A DNA stretch of 64,000 bases from Flavobacterium sp. ACN2 (lineage in GTDB: Bacteria; Bacteroidota; Bacteroidia; Flavobacteriales; Flavobacteriaceae), in the NCBI RefSeq assembly GCF_002303885.1, contig NZ_MRCM01000020.1, forward strand, positions 62,001 to 126,000, written 5' to 3'. The notes beneath the pieces were generated by a model. It saw only the letters and a program-made list of their open reading frames with translations. It did not search any database and was not told the DNA's origin. Shown here in pieces: positions 50,090-58,701 of the stretch. The stretch's first letter is position 1; each line of letters starts with the position of its first letter. The position numbers were made by a program, and so were the translations under genes.

Positions 50090-50953
50090 ATGAGTTTACC
50101 TTTTTATATAGTTGATGTTTTTGCTGATAAAAAATATGCTGGAAATCAGCTGGCGGTTTTTATGGATGCAGAAAATCTAAGCACAGAACAAATGCAGCAG
50201 ATGGCTCGCGAAATTAATTTTGCGGAAAGCACATTTGTAACCAAACTGGATAAAACCAATAATAAAGCAGAAATTAGAATATTTACTCCTGCGCACGAAA
50301 TGCAGTTTGCAGGTCATCCGATCATTGGAACTTCTTGGGTTCTGATGAATAAGATCTTTGAAAATTCGCCTAATGAAATAAAATTAGAAGTTCCGATTGG
50401 GCCAATCGCAATCAATAAATCAGAGGATTTGATTTGGTTGAAAGCGGCACAACCAAAGTTTTGGGATACTTTTTCTAAAATAGACTTTACATTTTTCAGT
50501 AATCTGCAAGTGAGTGATTTCGAAAATCAATTTCCAATTCAGGAAGTTACAACTGGAAGCGCTTTTGTTATGGTTGGATTAAGCAGTAAAAGGGCTTTAG
50601 AAAATTTGGTTCTGGATAAAGATAAAGCGGATGAATGGATGAAACAGCACTGCAAAACAGATCATAGAGGTTTATACTTTTATTATTTAGAAGGAGAAAA
50701 ACTGTTTAGCCGAATGTTGTGTGTAGAGCATAATCAGTTGGTAGAAGATGCTGCGACAGGAAGTGCCAGTACTTGTTTACAAGCCTTTTTGCTAAAATAT
50801 CATAAACCTGAATTTGAATTGACAAATCATCAAGGAGATTACATTGGACGTCCATCTGAAATTTATTTTAACGGAAAACTAAATGGAGATTTGTTTGATA
50901 TTAGAATAGGAGGTAAAGCTCAGTTTGTGGCTAAAGGTGATTGGGAAGCTTAG
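50090..50953 (+). CDS. PhzF family isomerase/epimerase
   Basis: 287 residues, cytoplasmic, with the diaminopimelate-epimerase-like double fold. The motifs are FADKKYAGNQLAVF, NFAESTFVTKLD with the catalytic Glu, FTPAHEMQFAGHPIIGT, and VEDAATGSASTCLQAF. Outside phenazine operons the substrate of these proteins is unknown. It sits between the TPR and barrel genes without obvious functional link. Confidence 0.9.
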   Translation: MSLPFYIVDVFADKKYAGNQLAVFMDAENLSTEQMQQMAREINFAESTFVTKLDKTNNKAEIRIFTPAHEMQFAGHPIIGTSWVLMNKIFENSPNEIKLEVPIGPIAINKSEDLIWLKAAQPKFWDTFSKIDFTFFSNLQVSDFENQFPIQEVTTGSAFVMVGLSSKRALENLVLDKDKADEWMKQHCKTDHRGLYFYYLEGEKLFSRMLCVEHNQLVEDAATGSASTCLQAFLLKYHKPEFELTNHQGDYIGRPSEIYFNGKLNGDLFDIRIGGKAQFVAKGDWEA

Positions 50954-51054
50954 AATTAGATAATTGAGATAATTAGAAAATTAGATAATGTAAAAAGTGA
51001 GATGTGAAAAGACAGATGTAAATGTGAAAAAAAGAATAAGGATTGAAAGCACAT

Positions 51055-51085
51055 TTTACATTTTACAAACAACATTTTACACAAT
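51055..51085. repeat. ACATTTTACA dispersed text before the barrel gene
   Basis: CACATTTTACATTTTACAAA followed by CAACATTTTACAC closely resembles 30109-30140 (CATTTTACATTTCACAAAAA and ACATTTCACAC). Both lie between genes. Confidence 0.45.
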
Positions 51086-51094
51086 AATATAAAT

Positions 51095-52846
51095 ATGAAA
51101 TTAAATTGCCAGTATAAAATTATCGTTTTACTCGTATTGTTTGTAGGTCAATTTTCGTTTGCACAGAAGAAAAATGAAAGTATAGGAACGGAAACTGTAA
51201 ACGTAGTAAAACCTTATTCGCCAACTATTTCAGATGCTTTTAAAGTAAAAGAAACGCCTTCGCTTGACGATAGCGGCAATCAGCCGAAAGAAGTTATTAA
51301 ATACAGTATTTTGTCTGTTCCTGTGGCATCGACTTTTACTCCTTCAAAAGGAAAAGCGGAAGGGGTTGAGAAAGCTAAAAAAGAAAGATTGTTTAATAAC
51401 TACGCAACTTTGGGTGTTGGAAATTACAGCACTTTAAATGCAGAATTATTTGTAAATCAGGATTTAGGAAATAACGATTATGTGGCTGGAATGTTTCGTC
51501 ATCATTCTTCTCAGGGAGGTATTAAAGATGTGGAATTGAATGATGAATTTTACGATACGGCAATTAATGTAGGTTACGGTCAGAATAATAGAGATAACAA
51601 CTGGAATGTAGATTTAGGATATCAAAACCAGATTTACAATTGGTACGGACTTCCAGCTGACTTTGGTTCGACAATTCCAGATCAGCGTTATGATTTAGTA
51701 AACAGCATCAATCCGGATCATTCTTATAATACGATTTGGTTGGGCGGAAATGCCGAATTTACAGAAAGCATTTTTAGTAATCTTGCTGCAAAATTCACGC
51801 ATTTTTCAGATAGTTATTCTTCATCAGAAAACAGATTTTTTGTAAAGCCAACTTTTACAGTTGATGTAATGGATCAGGAAATTAAAACCAATGTAATTGT
51901 AGATCACGTAAGTGGTTCTTTTAAAAATAATTATTTGCAAAACAATACAGAAGCTGTAAAATATGGTTTTACCAATGTAGGAATCGAGCCAAGTTTTGTG
52001 ATTCATGAAAACGATTGGACTTTAGAATTAGGAGCAGGAGTTTTCTACAGTGGAGATACGGAAAATAGTGGAAATAAATTTTATTTGTATCCAAAGGTAA
52101 ACGCTTCTTATAAACTGGTTGGAGATTTAATGATTTTTTATACAGGGGTAGATGGAGGTTTAAAGCAGAATTCTTACGCCGATTTTGTAACCGAAAATCC
52201 GTTTATATCACCAACCTTAAACATGCGTCCGTCAAGTACCCAATATAATGTTTTTGCTGGTTTAAAAGGTAAATTGGCAAACAATGTAAACTATAATTTG
52301 ACAGGTTCGTACTTAAATGAAAAAGACAAAGCATTATTTAAGGCTAATGATTATACAGAAGTGGTTACAAATGAAGATTATGCTTTTGGAAACTCTTTTG
52401 GAGTGGTTTATGAAGACATTAGAACGTTACGTTTTTATGCAGAATTAAAAGCTGATTTCTCGCAAAATGTAACTTTCGGAATTAACGGAACTTTTAATAG
52501 TTATAATACTGATAATGTTGTTGAAGCATGGAATTTGCCAACAATGAAATTAAGTTCAACTTTAGACGTTACTATTACTAAGCAGTGGTATGCAGGATTG
52601 AATGTATTTTACGTGGGCGAAAGAAAAGATATGCAGGCAAATACTTCTTTAGGAATTGATACTACACCGATTACTTTAAAAAGCTATTTTGACGCCAATG
52701 CTCACGTTGGGTATAAATTCAGTGAGCGTTTAACGTTTTTCTTAAAAGCGAACAATATTGGAAATCAAGCGTACCAAAAATGGCTGAATTATCCTGTACA
52801 AGGATTCCAGATTTTAGGAGGTGCAAATTATAAATTTGATTTTTAA
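51095..52846 (+). CDS. Plugless TonB-receptor-like outer-membrane barrel
   Basis: 583 residues with a signal peptide (IIVLLVLFVGQFSFAQ). Residues about 28-60 read GTETVNVVKPYSPTISDAF, which resembles a TonB box region. There is no recognisable plug domain (no PF07715-type block), and the barrel strands start at about 100 (YATLGVGNYSTLNAELFVNQ). The end, FFLKANNIGNQAYQKWLNYP then FQILGGANYKFDF, matches the closing strands of TonB-dependent receptors with a terminal Phe. It may be a channel or assembly partner rather than a true importer. A terminator follows. Confidence 0.75.
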   Translation: MKLNCQYKIIVLLVLFVGQFSFAQKKNESIGTETVNVVKPYSPTISDAFKVKETPSLDDSGNQPKEVIKYSILSVPVASTFTPSKGKAEGVEKAKKERLFNNYATLGVGNYSTLNAELFVNQDLGNNDYVAGMFRHHSSQGGIKDVELNDEFYDTAINVGYGQNNRDNNWNVDLGYQNQIYNWYGLPADFGSTIPDQRYDLVNSINPDHSYNTIWLGGNAEFTESIFSNLAAKFTHFSDSYSSSENRFFVKPTFTVDVMDQEIKTNVIVDHVSGSFKNNYLQNNTEAVKYGFTNVGIEPSFVIHENDWTLELGAGVFYSGDTENSGNKFYLYPKVNASYKLVGDLMIFYTGVDGGLKQNSYADFVTENPFISPTLNMRPSSTQYNVFAGLKGKLANNVNYNLTGSYLNEKDKALFKANDYTEVVTNEDYAFGNSFGVVYEDIRTLRFYAELKADFSQNVTFGINGTFNSYNTDNVVEAWNLPTMKLSSTLDVTITKQWYAGLNVFYVGERKDMQANTSLGIDTTPITLKSYFDANAHVGYKFSERLTFFLKANNIGNQAYQKWLNYPVQGFQILGGANYKFDF

Positions 52847-52870
52847 GAAATCTTTGCCATAAAGATACCT

Positions 52871-52910
52871 AGGCACAAAAACATTTTACATGAATGTGCC
52901 TTTTTTTTTC
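52871..52910 (+). terminator. Terminator after the barrel gene
   Basis: The stem AGGCACA / TGTGCCT with inner CATT / AATG pairing is followed by T9. Confidence 0.75.
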
Positions 52911-52978
52911 AGCCATGAACTCATGAATTTTTTGGAGTAGATTCGTGAATTCGTGGCTGTTTTTTTTAATTTTATAAA

Positions 52979-53509
52979 ATGGAAATTAAATTACGTCAAG
53001 AAAATGAAAATGATTTTGAAAGTATTTTTCAACTAATAGAAAAAGCTTTTGAAAAAGAAGAATACGGCGATCATAAAGAACAGTTTTTGGTAGAAAGACT
53101 ACGGAATTCTAAAGCTTTTATTCCAGAATTGTCTATAGTCGCCGAAAATGATAATAAAATTGTTGGACATATTTTATTTACCAAATTAAAGGTTCTAAAT
53201 GATTCTAATTCTTTTGAATCTTTAGCATTGGCTCCAGTCTCAGTTTTGCCCGAATTTCAAGGAAAAGGAATTGGTTCTAAACTTATTTTATACGGACATA
53301 AAATAGCAAAAGGTTTGGGTTATAAATCAGTTATTCTGCTTGGGCATCAAGATTATTATCCAAGATTTGGATATGAACTTTGCGAAAAATACAATATCAA
53401 AATGCCGTTTGATGTTCCTGCTGAGAACTGTATGGTAATTGCATTAACCGAAGATGGATTAAAAGATGTAAGTGGAGAAGTAGTTTATCCAAAAGCTTTT
53501 TTCGAATAA
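52979..53509 (+). CDS. GNAT family N-acetyltransferase (YhbS-like)
   Basis: 176 residues. The acetyl-CoA site is LAPVSVLPEFQGKGIGSKLI, followed by GHQDYYPRFGYELCEKYNI, which matches the YhbS/PF13527-like group. The N-terminus is LRQENENDFESIFQLIEKAF. The substrate is unknown. Confidence 0.88.
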   Translation: MEIKLRQENENDFESIFQLIEKAFEKEEYGDHKEQFLVERLRNSKAFIPELSIVAENDNKIVGHILFTKLKVLNDSNSFESLALAPVSVLPEFQGKGIGSKLILYGHKIAKGLGYKSVILLGHQDYYPRFGYELCEKYNIKMPFDVPAENCMVIALTEDGLKDVSGEVVYPKAFFE

Positions 53510-53530
53510 AATTTAGTCAAAGAAAAAAAA

Positions 53531-53573
53531 CCTTAGCATCTTTGCAGCTCAGAACCTCAGTACCTAAAAAAAA
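53531..53573 (+). repeat. Promoter-like dispersed repeat ending at a start codon (GreA-like gene)
   Basis: CCTTAGCATCTTTGCAGCTC then AGAACCTCAGTACC then TAAAAAAAAA and ATG. It has the wording of the repeats at 28571-28612 and 37428-37591. CATCTTTG is one base off TAnnTTTG. Confidence 0.55.
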
Positions 53574-54023
53574 ATGACTTTCAAAGAAAAAATATATTCC
53601 CATTACACCCAAATGGTTCAGGACCGAATAGATGTTTTCAGAGACATGATTACAAATCTAACCGAAGATTCAAAAAACGATGCCAAAGGTTCTGCGGGCG
53701 ATAAGCACGAAACCGCCTTATCGATGATGCATATCGAGCAGGAAAAACTGACTACTAAACTAAAAGAAGCGATAGAACAAAAAGCAATTTTAGACAAAAT
53801 AGACCCGCTTAAAACTACTGAAAATATAATTTTAGGAAGTTTGGTTAAAGCAAACGGAATCTATTTGTATGTGAGTGTGGCACTTCCTAAAATAACAATT
53901 GACGGAATTAATGTTATTGCGCTTTCTCCGCAATCTCCTTTAGGAAATCATTTAATGGGAAATAAAGTAGGGTTTCAGTTTGAAATAAATAAGACGCATT
54001 ATACTATTGAAGAAATTAGCTAG
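53574..54023 (+). CDS. GreA/GreB-like small protein
   Basis: 149 residues. An N-terminal helical hairpin (about 1-75, SHYTQMVQDRIDVFRDMITN ... KLTTKLKEAIEQKAIL) is followed by a small beta domain. That domain ends in SPQSPLGNHLMGNKVGFQFE, resembling the FKBP-like half of Gre factors (SPxSPLGxALxGKxVGD). Bacteroidota homologues are often labelled 3-oxoacyl-ACP synthase, which the sequence does not support. It may bind the RNA polymerase secondary channel; that is inference. Confidence 0.6.
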   Translation: MTFKEKIYSHYTQMVQDRIDVFRDMITNLTEDSKNDAKGSAGDKHETALSMMHIEQEKLTTKLKEAIEQKAILDKIDPLKTTENIILGSLVKANGIYLYVSVALPKITIDGINVIALSPQSPLGNHLMGNKVGFQFEINKTHYTIEEIS

Positions 54024-54026
54024 TAT

Positions 54027-54233
54027 ATGAATTTTATGCACTTAATATGTAGTTTCTCATTCTTTGGAGCTTCTTATGCCTTTTATAAGATTCATAAATT
54101 ATGGAAAAAAGATGTTACGGAAAATGATAAGCTTTATAAGTTTCAAATAAAAGGAGAAACCTTTGAGCATTGGTTGCTAATTGGAATGTTGGTAATTATA
54201 GGAATAGTTTATTTTTTTAAAGCAATGCCTTAA
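54027..54233 (+). CDS. Small two-helix membrane protein
   Basis: 68 residues with two hydrophobic segments (MHLICSFSFFGASYAFY and WLLIGMLVIIGIVYFF), separated by a polar loop (KLWKKDVTENDKL). No family is recognised. It starts 3 bp after the GreA-like gene stop and is probably co-transcribed with it. Confidence 0.55.
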   Translation: MNFMHLICSFSFFGASYAFYKIHKLWKKDVTENDKLYKFQIKGETFEHWLLIGMLVIIGIVYFFKAMP

Positions 54234-54243
54234 CCACACAGTT

Positions 54244-54345
54244 TGTCAATCCTGACGAAGGAAGGATCACACTAGAAACTCGATAGAGATTGGCGAACTA
54301 GCATGCGGAATTACTTGTGTGATCTTTCCTTCGTCAAGATGACAA
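54244..54345. repeat. Long palindromic dispersed element, copy 2
   Basis: Arms at 54244-54272 and 54317-54345 (core CCTGACGAAGGAAGGATCAC) surround a 44-base loop. The arms are slightly diverged (one indel, a few changes). The loop aligns with that of copy 1 (2153-2261) through AGATTG and GCGGA. Confidence 0.78.
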
Positions 54346-54676
54346 GTAAGACTCAAAATCTAGATAACACTAGATAAACAATAATTCCAGAACAACTTTC
54401 AGTCTCTTCTTTACGAATCTTTCATCTGTAATAGAATAACTCAAAAATTAATTCAAAAAAAGGCTTTAAACTTTCAATTTTCAACCGGTTTTCTAGTCAA
54501 AATTAAAATTTTCAAGTTTTGAGCTTATTTTTACTTCTAAATTTTACATTTTATATGTAAAAATAAAATTACGGTTACAAATTGTAACTTAAATCAATGT
54601 TTGTGTTTTTCAATTGTAACTAGTATTGCATCTTTGCCCTATCAAATTAAAATTTAAAGAATTAAAATATAAAATT
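54346..54676. other. Upstream region of the first asparagine synthetase gene
   Basis: AT-rich with no convincing frame. The best promoter candidate is CATCTTTG at 54629-54636, one base off TAnnTTTG, 40 bp before the ATG. A palindromic repeat occupies the region just before it. Confidence 0.45.
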
Positions 54677-56353
54677 ATGTGTGGAATTGTATGTGCCTTT
54701 GATCTTAAACAAAAAGCCGAAGCGTTAAGACCTCAAGTATTAGAAATGTCAAAAATCATTCGTCACCGCGGACCAGACTGGAGCGGAATTTACAGTAATG
54801 ATAAAGCGATTCTTTCTCATGAGCGTTTGGCTATTGTAGATCCAGCTTCAGGAAAACAACCTTTATTTACAGAAGATAAAAAATTGGTTTTGGCTGCAAA
54901 CGGTGAGATTTACAATCACAGAGATTTACGTAAACAATTTGAAGGAAAATATAACTTTCAAACTGAAAGTGACTGTGAGGTTATTTTAGCTTTATATAAA
55001 GAAAAAGGAGTAAGCTTTGTAGATGAATTAAACGGAATCTTTGGATTTGCGATTTATGATGTTGATAAAGATGAGTATTTCGTAGCTCGTGACCACATGG
55101 GAATTATTCCGTTGTATATTGGTTGGGATCAGCACGGAACTTTCTACGTAGCTTCTGAGTTAAAAGCTCTTGAAGGATATTGTACAAAAATCGAATTATT
55201 CCCTCCAGGACATTATTTATCAAGTAAAGACGGAGAGTTTGTACAATGGTACAAAAGAGACTGGACTGAGTATGATGCGGTAAAAGACAACGAGACAAGT
55301 ATTCCAGAAATCAGAAAAGCATTGGAAGCTGCGGTTCACAGACAATTAATGAGTGACGTTCCTTACGGAGTTTTACTTTCTGGAGGTTTAGATTCTTCTA
55401 TTACTTCGGCTGTAGCTAAGAAATTTGCTCAAAAAAGAATTGAGTCAGACGATACTACAGATGCTTGGTATCCACAATTGCACTCTTTCTCGGTTGGTTT
55501 AGAAGGTTCGCCAGATTTAGCTGCAGCAAGAAAAGTGGCAGATCATATCGGGACTATTCACCACGAAATTAAATTCACTATCCAAGAAGGTTTAGATGCG
55601 GTTCGTGATGTAATTTACAACTTAGAAACATATGATGTAACTACAGTTAGAGCTTCAACTCCAATGTGGTTAATGGCAAGAGTTATCAAATCTATGGGAA
55701 TCAAAATGGTTCTTTCAGGTGAAGGGGCAGATGAGTTATTTGGAGGATATTTATATTTCCACAAAGCGCCAAATGCAAGAGAATTTCACGAAGAAAACGT
55801 TCGTAAATTAGGAAAACTTCATATGTACGATTGTTTACGTGCAAACAAAAGTTTAGCGGCTTGGGGAATCGAAGGGCGTGTACCATTCTTAGATAAAGAA
55901 TTTATGGATGTTGCCATGCGCATTAACCCACAAGATAAAATGATCAACAAAGAACATCCGATGGAAAAATGGGTAGTTCGTAAAGCTTTTGAAGACATGC
56001 TTCCAGAAAGTGTGGCTTGGAGACAAAAAGAGCAATTTTCTGACGGAGTAGGATACAGCTGGATTGATACTTTGAAAGAAGTGGTAGCAAGAGAAGTTTC
56101 GGATGAGCAATTAGCAAATGCTAGGTTTAAATTTCCGTTACAAACTCCAACTTCAAAAGAAGAATATTACTATCGCTCTATTTTTACAGAACATTTCCCA
56201 AGTGATGCTGCGGCGTTATGTGTGCCTCAGGAAGCAAGTGTGGCTTGTAGTACAAAAATTGCTTTGGAATGGGATGAAGCTTTCAAAAACATGAACGATC
56301 CATCTGGAAGAGCGGTTTCAAGCGTTCACGATGATGCTTACGTTAAAGCATAA
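54677..56353 (+). CDS. asnB: Asparagine synthetase B, glutamine-hydrolysing
   Basis: 558 residues from the ATG, which puts the catalytic Cys at position 2 (MCGIVCAF); the upstream TTG frame is not used. It makes asparagine from aspartate, glutamine and ATP. The glutaminase half has HRGPDWSG, HERLAIVD with R50, ANGEIYNHRDLR with N75, and TESDCEVI. The synthetase half has SGGLDSSITSAVA (PP-loop), SGEGADELFGGY and VPFLDKEFMDV. All expected residues are present, so it should be fully active. A terminator separates it from its paralogue. Confidence 0.97.
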   Translation: MCGIVCAFDLKQKAEALRPQVLEMSKIIRHRGPDWSGIYSNDKAILSHERLAIVDPASGKQPLFTEDKKLVLAANGEIYNHRDLRKQFEGKYNFQTESDCEVILALYKEKGVSFVDELNGIFGFAIYDVDKDEYFVARDHMGIIPLYIGWDQHGTFYVASELKALEGYCTKIELFPPGHYLSSKDGEFVQWYKRDWTEYDAVKDNETSIPEIRKALEAAVHRQLMSDVPYGVLLSGGLDSSITSAVAKKFAQKRIESDDTTDAWYPQLHSFSVGLEGSPDLAAARKVADHIGTIHHEIKFTIQEGLDAVRDVIYNLETYDVTTVRASTPMWLMARVIKSMGIKMVLSGEGADELFGGYLYFHKAPNAREFHEENVRKLGKLHMYDCLRANKSLAAWGIEGRVPFLDKEFMDVAMRINPQDKMINKEHPMEKWVVRKAFEDMLPESVAWRQKEQFSDGVGYSWIDTLKEVVAREVSDEQLANARFKFPLQTPTSKEEYYYRSIFTEHFPSDAAALCVPQEASVACSTKIALEWDEAFKNMNDPSGRAVSSVHDDAYVKA

Positions 56354-56664
56354 TACGAGTTTAATTTTTAGAATTAGTATATATTTTTTAGGAAAAACGT
56401 TCTCTGTCGAGAGCGTTTTTCTTGTCTAAAGTAATTTACGGTCTAAAATTTCTCATTGAACTGCAAAGAGGCAAGCTATTAATTGATTTTCTTTTGATAT
56501 ATTTGGTGTCTGCAGTATTATTGTTAAACACTTGATATTTTAACGAATTTAATAATGGAAAGCGAAAATTAATATTTAGTTTTGCTTTCAGTCGAAAGTT
56601 TTAATGATTTTTTAATGTTCGCTTCACGGCTGAGCAATAATGAAAAATAAAAAAATAGAATATT
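56354..56664. other. 311-bp gap between the two asparagine synthetase genes
   Basis: Contains the terminator at 56392 and a -7 box TATATTTG at 56498-56505, which would give the second gene its own promoter with a leader of roughly 150 bases. Nothing else is recognised in the leader. Confidence 0.5.
56392..56423 (+). terminator. Terminator after asnB
   Basis: The stem GAAAAACG-TCTC / GAGA-CGTTTTTC with one internal mismatch and a 4-base loop ends in T5. Confidence 0.75.
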
Positions 56665-58281
56665 ATGTCTGGATTGTTGGCCGTAATTGGTAAAGGAAAA
56701 GACCCGAAACTTGTAAAAGAACTTTCTGAAAGAATGTTGCATCGTGGTCCTGATGAAAGTGATGTTCGCATTATGGAAAATGGCAGTATACTTTGTCATG
56801 AGAGTTTATCGATTATCGATCTTAATTCGGGTAGGCAGCCAATTCAAGGAACTGATAAAGCTTGGATGGTGCATGATGGCGAAATTTATAATTATCAGGA
56901 ACTGAAAAATACAGTTTTGCAACATCATACTTTTAGAACTGAATCTGATTCTGAAGTAATTGTGCATCTTTATGAAGAATTTGGATATGATTTCTGTAAT
57001 AAACTAGACGGAGATTTTGCTTTTGTGGTTGTGGACGGCGATAAATACATTGCAGGTCGTGATCCGATAGGGGTAAAGCCGCTGTATTATGGTCTAGATG
57101 AAAGAGGACGAATCTATTTTTCATCAGAAATGAAAGCTATTGCAGATCAATGTAAATCGTTTTCTACTTTTCCTCCAGGACATTATTACACTGCAAAAAC
57201 AGGTTTTGTAAAATACTATCATCCAGAATACGAAGATCATAAAAATGCAAATCAGACATTAGATTTAGGATTAATTCGTGAAAGTCTTATTCAAGCAACA
57301 CGCAAGCGCTTATTGGCAGAAGTGCCTCTAGGAGTTGTGTTGTCAGGAGGTTTGGATACTTCTTTGATTTCGGCTATTACTTCAAGATTATTAAAAGAAA
57401 AAGGACAGAAATTGCATTCGTTTTCTATTGGATTAGATGCAGATGCGCCAGATAATATTGCGGCTAGAAAAGCAGCAGAATTTTTAGGAACAGAACATCA
57501 CGAAATACATTTTTCTGTAGAAGAAGGAGTGAAAGTTTTAGAAAAAGTAATTTATCATATTGAAACGTATGATATTATTTCTGTGCGTTCGGGTGTTCCA
57601 ATGTATCTTCTTTCTAAAGCTATTGCGGATCAAGGTATAAAAGTAATTTTGTCAGGAGAAGGGGCAGATGAAGTTTTTGGAGGACATTTGTATTTTAGAA
57701 ATGCGCCTTCAGAAGAAGAATTTCAAGATGAAACAATAGAAAGAGTTCAGAAGCTGTTTACGGCCGATTTACTTCGCGCAGATAAAACGACAATGGCAAA
57801 TGGTTTAGAAGTTCGAATTCCGTTTTTGGATACAGAATTTTTAGATGTTGCTATTCGAATTAAAACAGAAGAAAAACAGCCTAAATCATATGATGGCGTT
57901 GAAAAGTATATTTTAAGAAAAGCGTTTGATACTCCAGAAGATCCTTATTTGCCTTCGGAAGTTTTGTGGAGGCAAAAAGAACAGTTTTCTGACGGAGTTG
58001 GGTACAATTGGGTTGATGAATTAATTGAGTATTGTGCTTCACAGGTTACAGATGAGCAATTATTTGGAGCAAGTGCAGAATTTCCATATAACTCGCCAAC
58101 GACTAAAGAAGCGTACTTGTACAGATCAATTTTTCATAAATTCTATCCACAGGTCAGCGCAGCGCAAACTGTGCGTAAATGGATTCCGAAATGGCAAGAA
58201 AATCTTGACCCAAGTGGAAGAGCAAATGCGGCCCATTTAAATGGTAATTTTGAACCTGTGAAAACGAGTGTTATTGCTTAA
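56665..58281 (+). CDS. Asparagine synthetase paralogue with a defective glutaminase site
   Basis: 538 residues, clearly homologous along its whole length to the upstream enzyme. The N-terminus is MSGLLAVIG: Ser replaces the catalytic Cys. HESLSIID has S47 where R50 stands in the paralogue, and HDGEIYN has D71 in place of N75. Both are glutamine-binding positions in AsnB. The synthetase half looks intact: SGGLDTSLISAI (227-238), SGEGADEVFGGH, VRIPFLDTEFLDV and WRQKEQFSDGVGYNW. Most likely it uses free ammonia, or ammonia from a partner, or has another role. It has its own terminator. Confidence 0.92.
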   Translation: MSGLLAVIGKGKDPKLVKELSERMLHRGPDESDVRIMENGSILCHESLSIIDLNSGRQPIQGTDKAWMVHDGEIYNYQELKNTVLQHHTFRTESDSEVIVHLYEEFGYDFCNKLDGDFAFVVVDGDKYIAGRDPIGVKPLYYGLDERGRIYFSSEMKAIADQCKSFSTFPPGHYYTAKTGFVKYYHPEYEDHKNANQTLDLGLIRESLIQATRKRLLAEVPLGVVLSGGLDTSLISAITSRLLKEKGQKLHSFSIGLDADAPDNIAARKAAEFLGTEHHEIHFSVEEGVKVLEKVIYHIETYDIISVRSGVPMYLLSKAIADQGIKVILSGEGADEVFGGHLYFRNAPSEEEFQDETIERVQKLFTADLLRADKTTMANGLEVRIPFLDTEFLDVAIRIKTEEKQPKSYDGVEKYILRKAFDTPEDPYLPSEVLWRQKEQFSDGVGYNWVDELIEYCASQVTDEQLFGASAEFPYNSPTTKEAYLYRSIFHKFYPQVSAAQTVRKWIPKWQENLDPSGRANAAHLNGNFEPVKTSVIA

Positions 58282-58282
58282 A

Positions 58283-58365
58283 AAGTGAAATTCCAATTTT
58301 CTTAAATTCCAAATTCCAAAACCAAGAGGGAGAATTCAAAAAAAAAATAAATTCCAAATTCCAAG
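58283..58365. repeat. AAATTCCAAATTCC intergenic repeat text
   Basis: AAATTCCAAATTCCAAAACC and AAATTCCAAATTCCAAGTTG repeat within 60 bp. The complementary TTTGGAATTTGG is at 58485-58500. This is the same family as 13548 and 27668. Confidence 0.5.
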
Positions 58366-58381
58366 TTGGAACTGATATAAG

Positions 58382-58418
58382 AAAACCGAAATGCATTTTA
58401 ATGTCATTTCGGTTTTTT
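58382..58418 (+). terminator. Terminator after the second asparagine synthetase gene
   Basis: The stem AAAACCGAAATG / CATTTCGGTTTT is followed by TT. Confidence 0.78.
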
Positions 58419-58701
58419 AATTTTAACATATTAGACATATTTTAAAAATTTGATTCGGTATTTCAGGTTGAGATTTGGAGTTCGAGATTTGGAATTTGGA
58501 TTTTCAAAATTGGAATTTGATATTTAAAATTGTGGGATTTTTAAAAATTTTGAATTTAAACTCATTTTTGGGTTTATTTTTTGGTTTTTCAGACAATTGT
58601 GTTAATAACTTAAGTGCTTTAACTCGTATTTTAATGGGTATATAGCTTGCGATTTCATATATTTGCGTGTTAGACAATAAATACATTTTAGAATAAATTA
58701 T
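58419..58701. other. gyrB upstream region
   Basis: AT-rich spacer with repeated GGAATTTGGA text and the gyrB -7 box at its end. No gene is seen here. Confidence 0.5.
58658..58665 (+). promoter_or_regulatory. gyrB -7 promoter box
   Basis: TATATTTG, a perfect TAnnTTTG, lies 36 bp before the gyrB ATG. Confidence 0.6.

Noticed and set aside
54626..54676. TTG start for asnB
   Set aside because: The enzyme needs Cys directly after the first Met; only the ATG at 54677 gives that.
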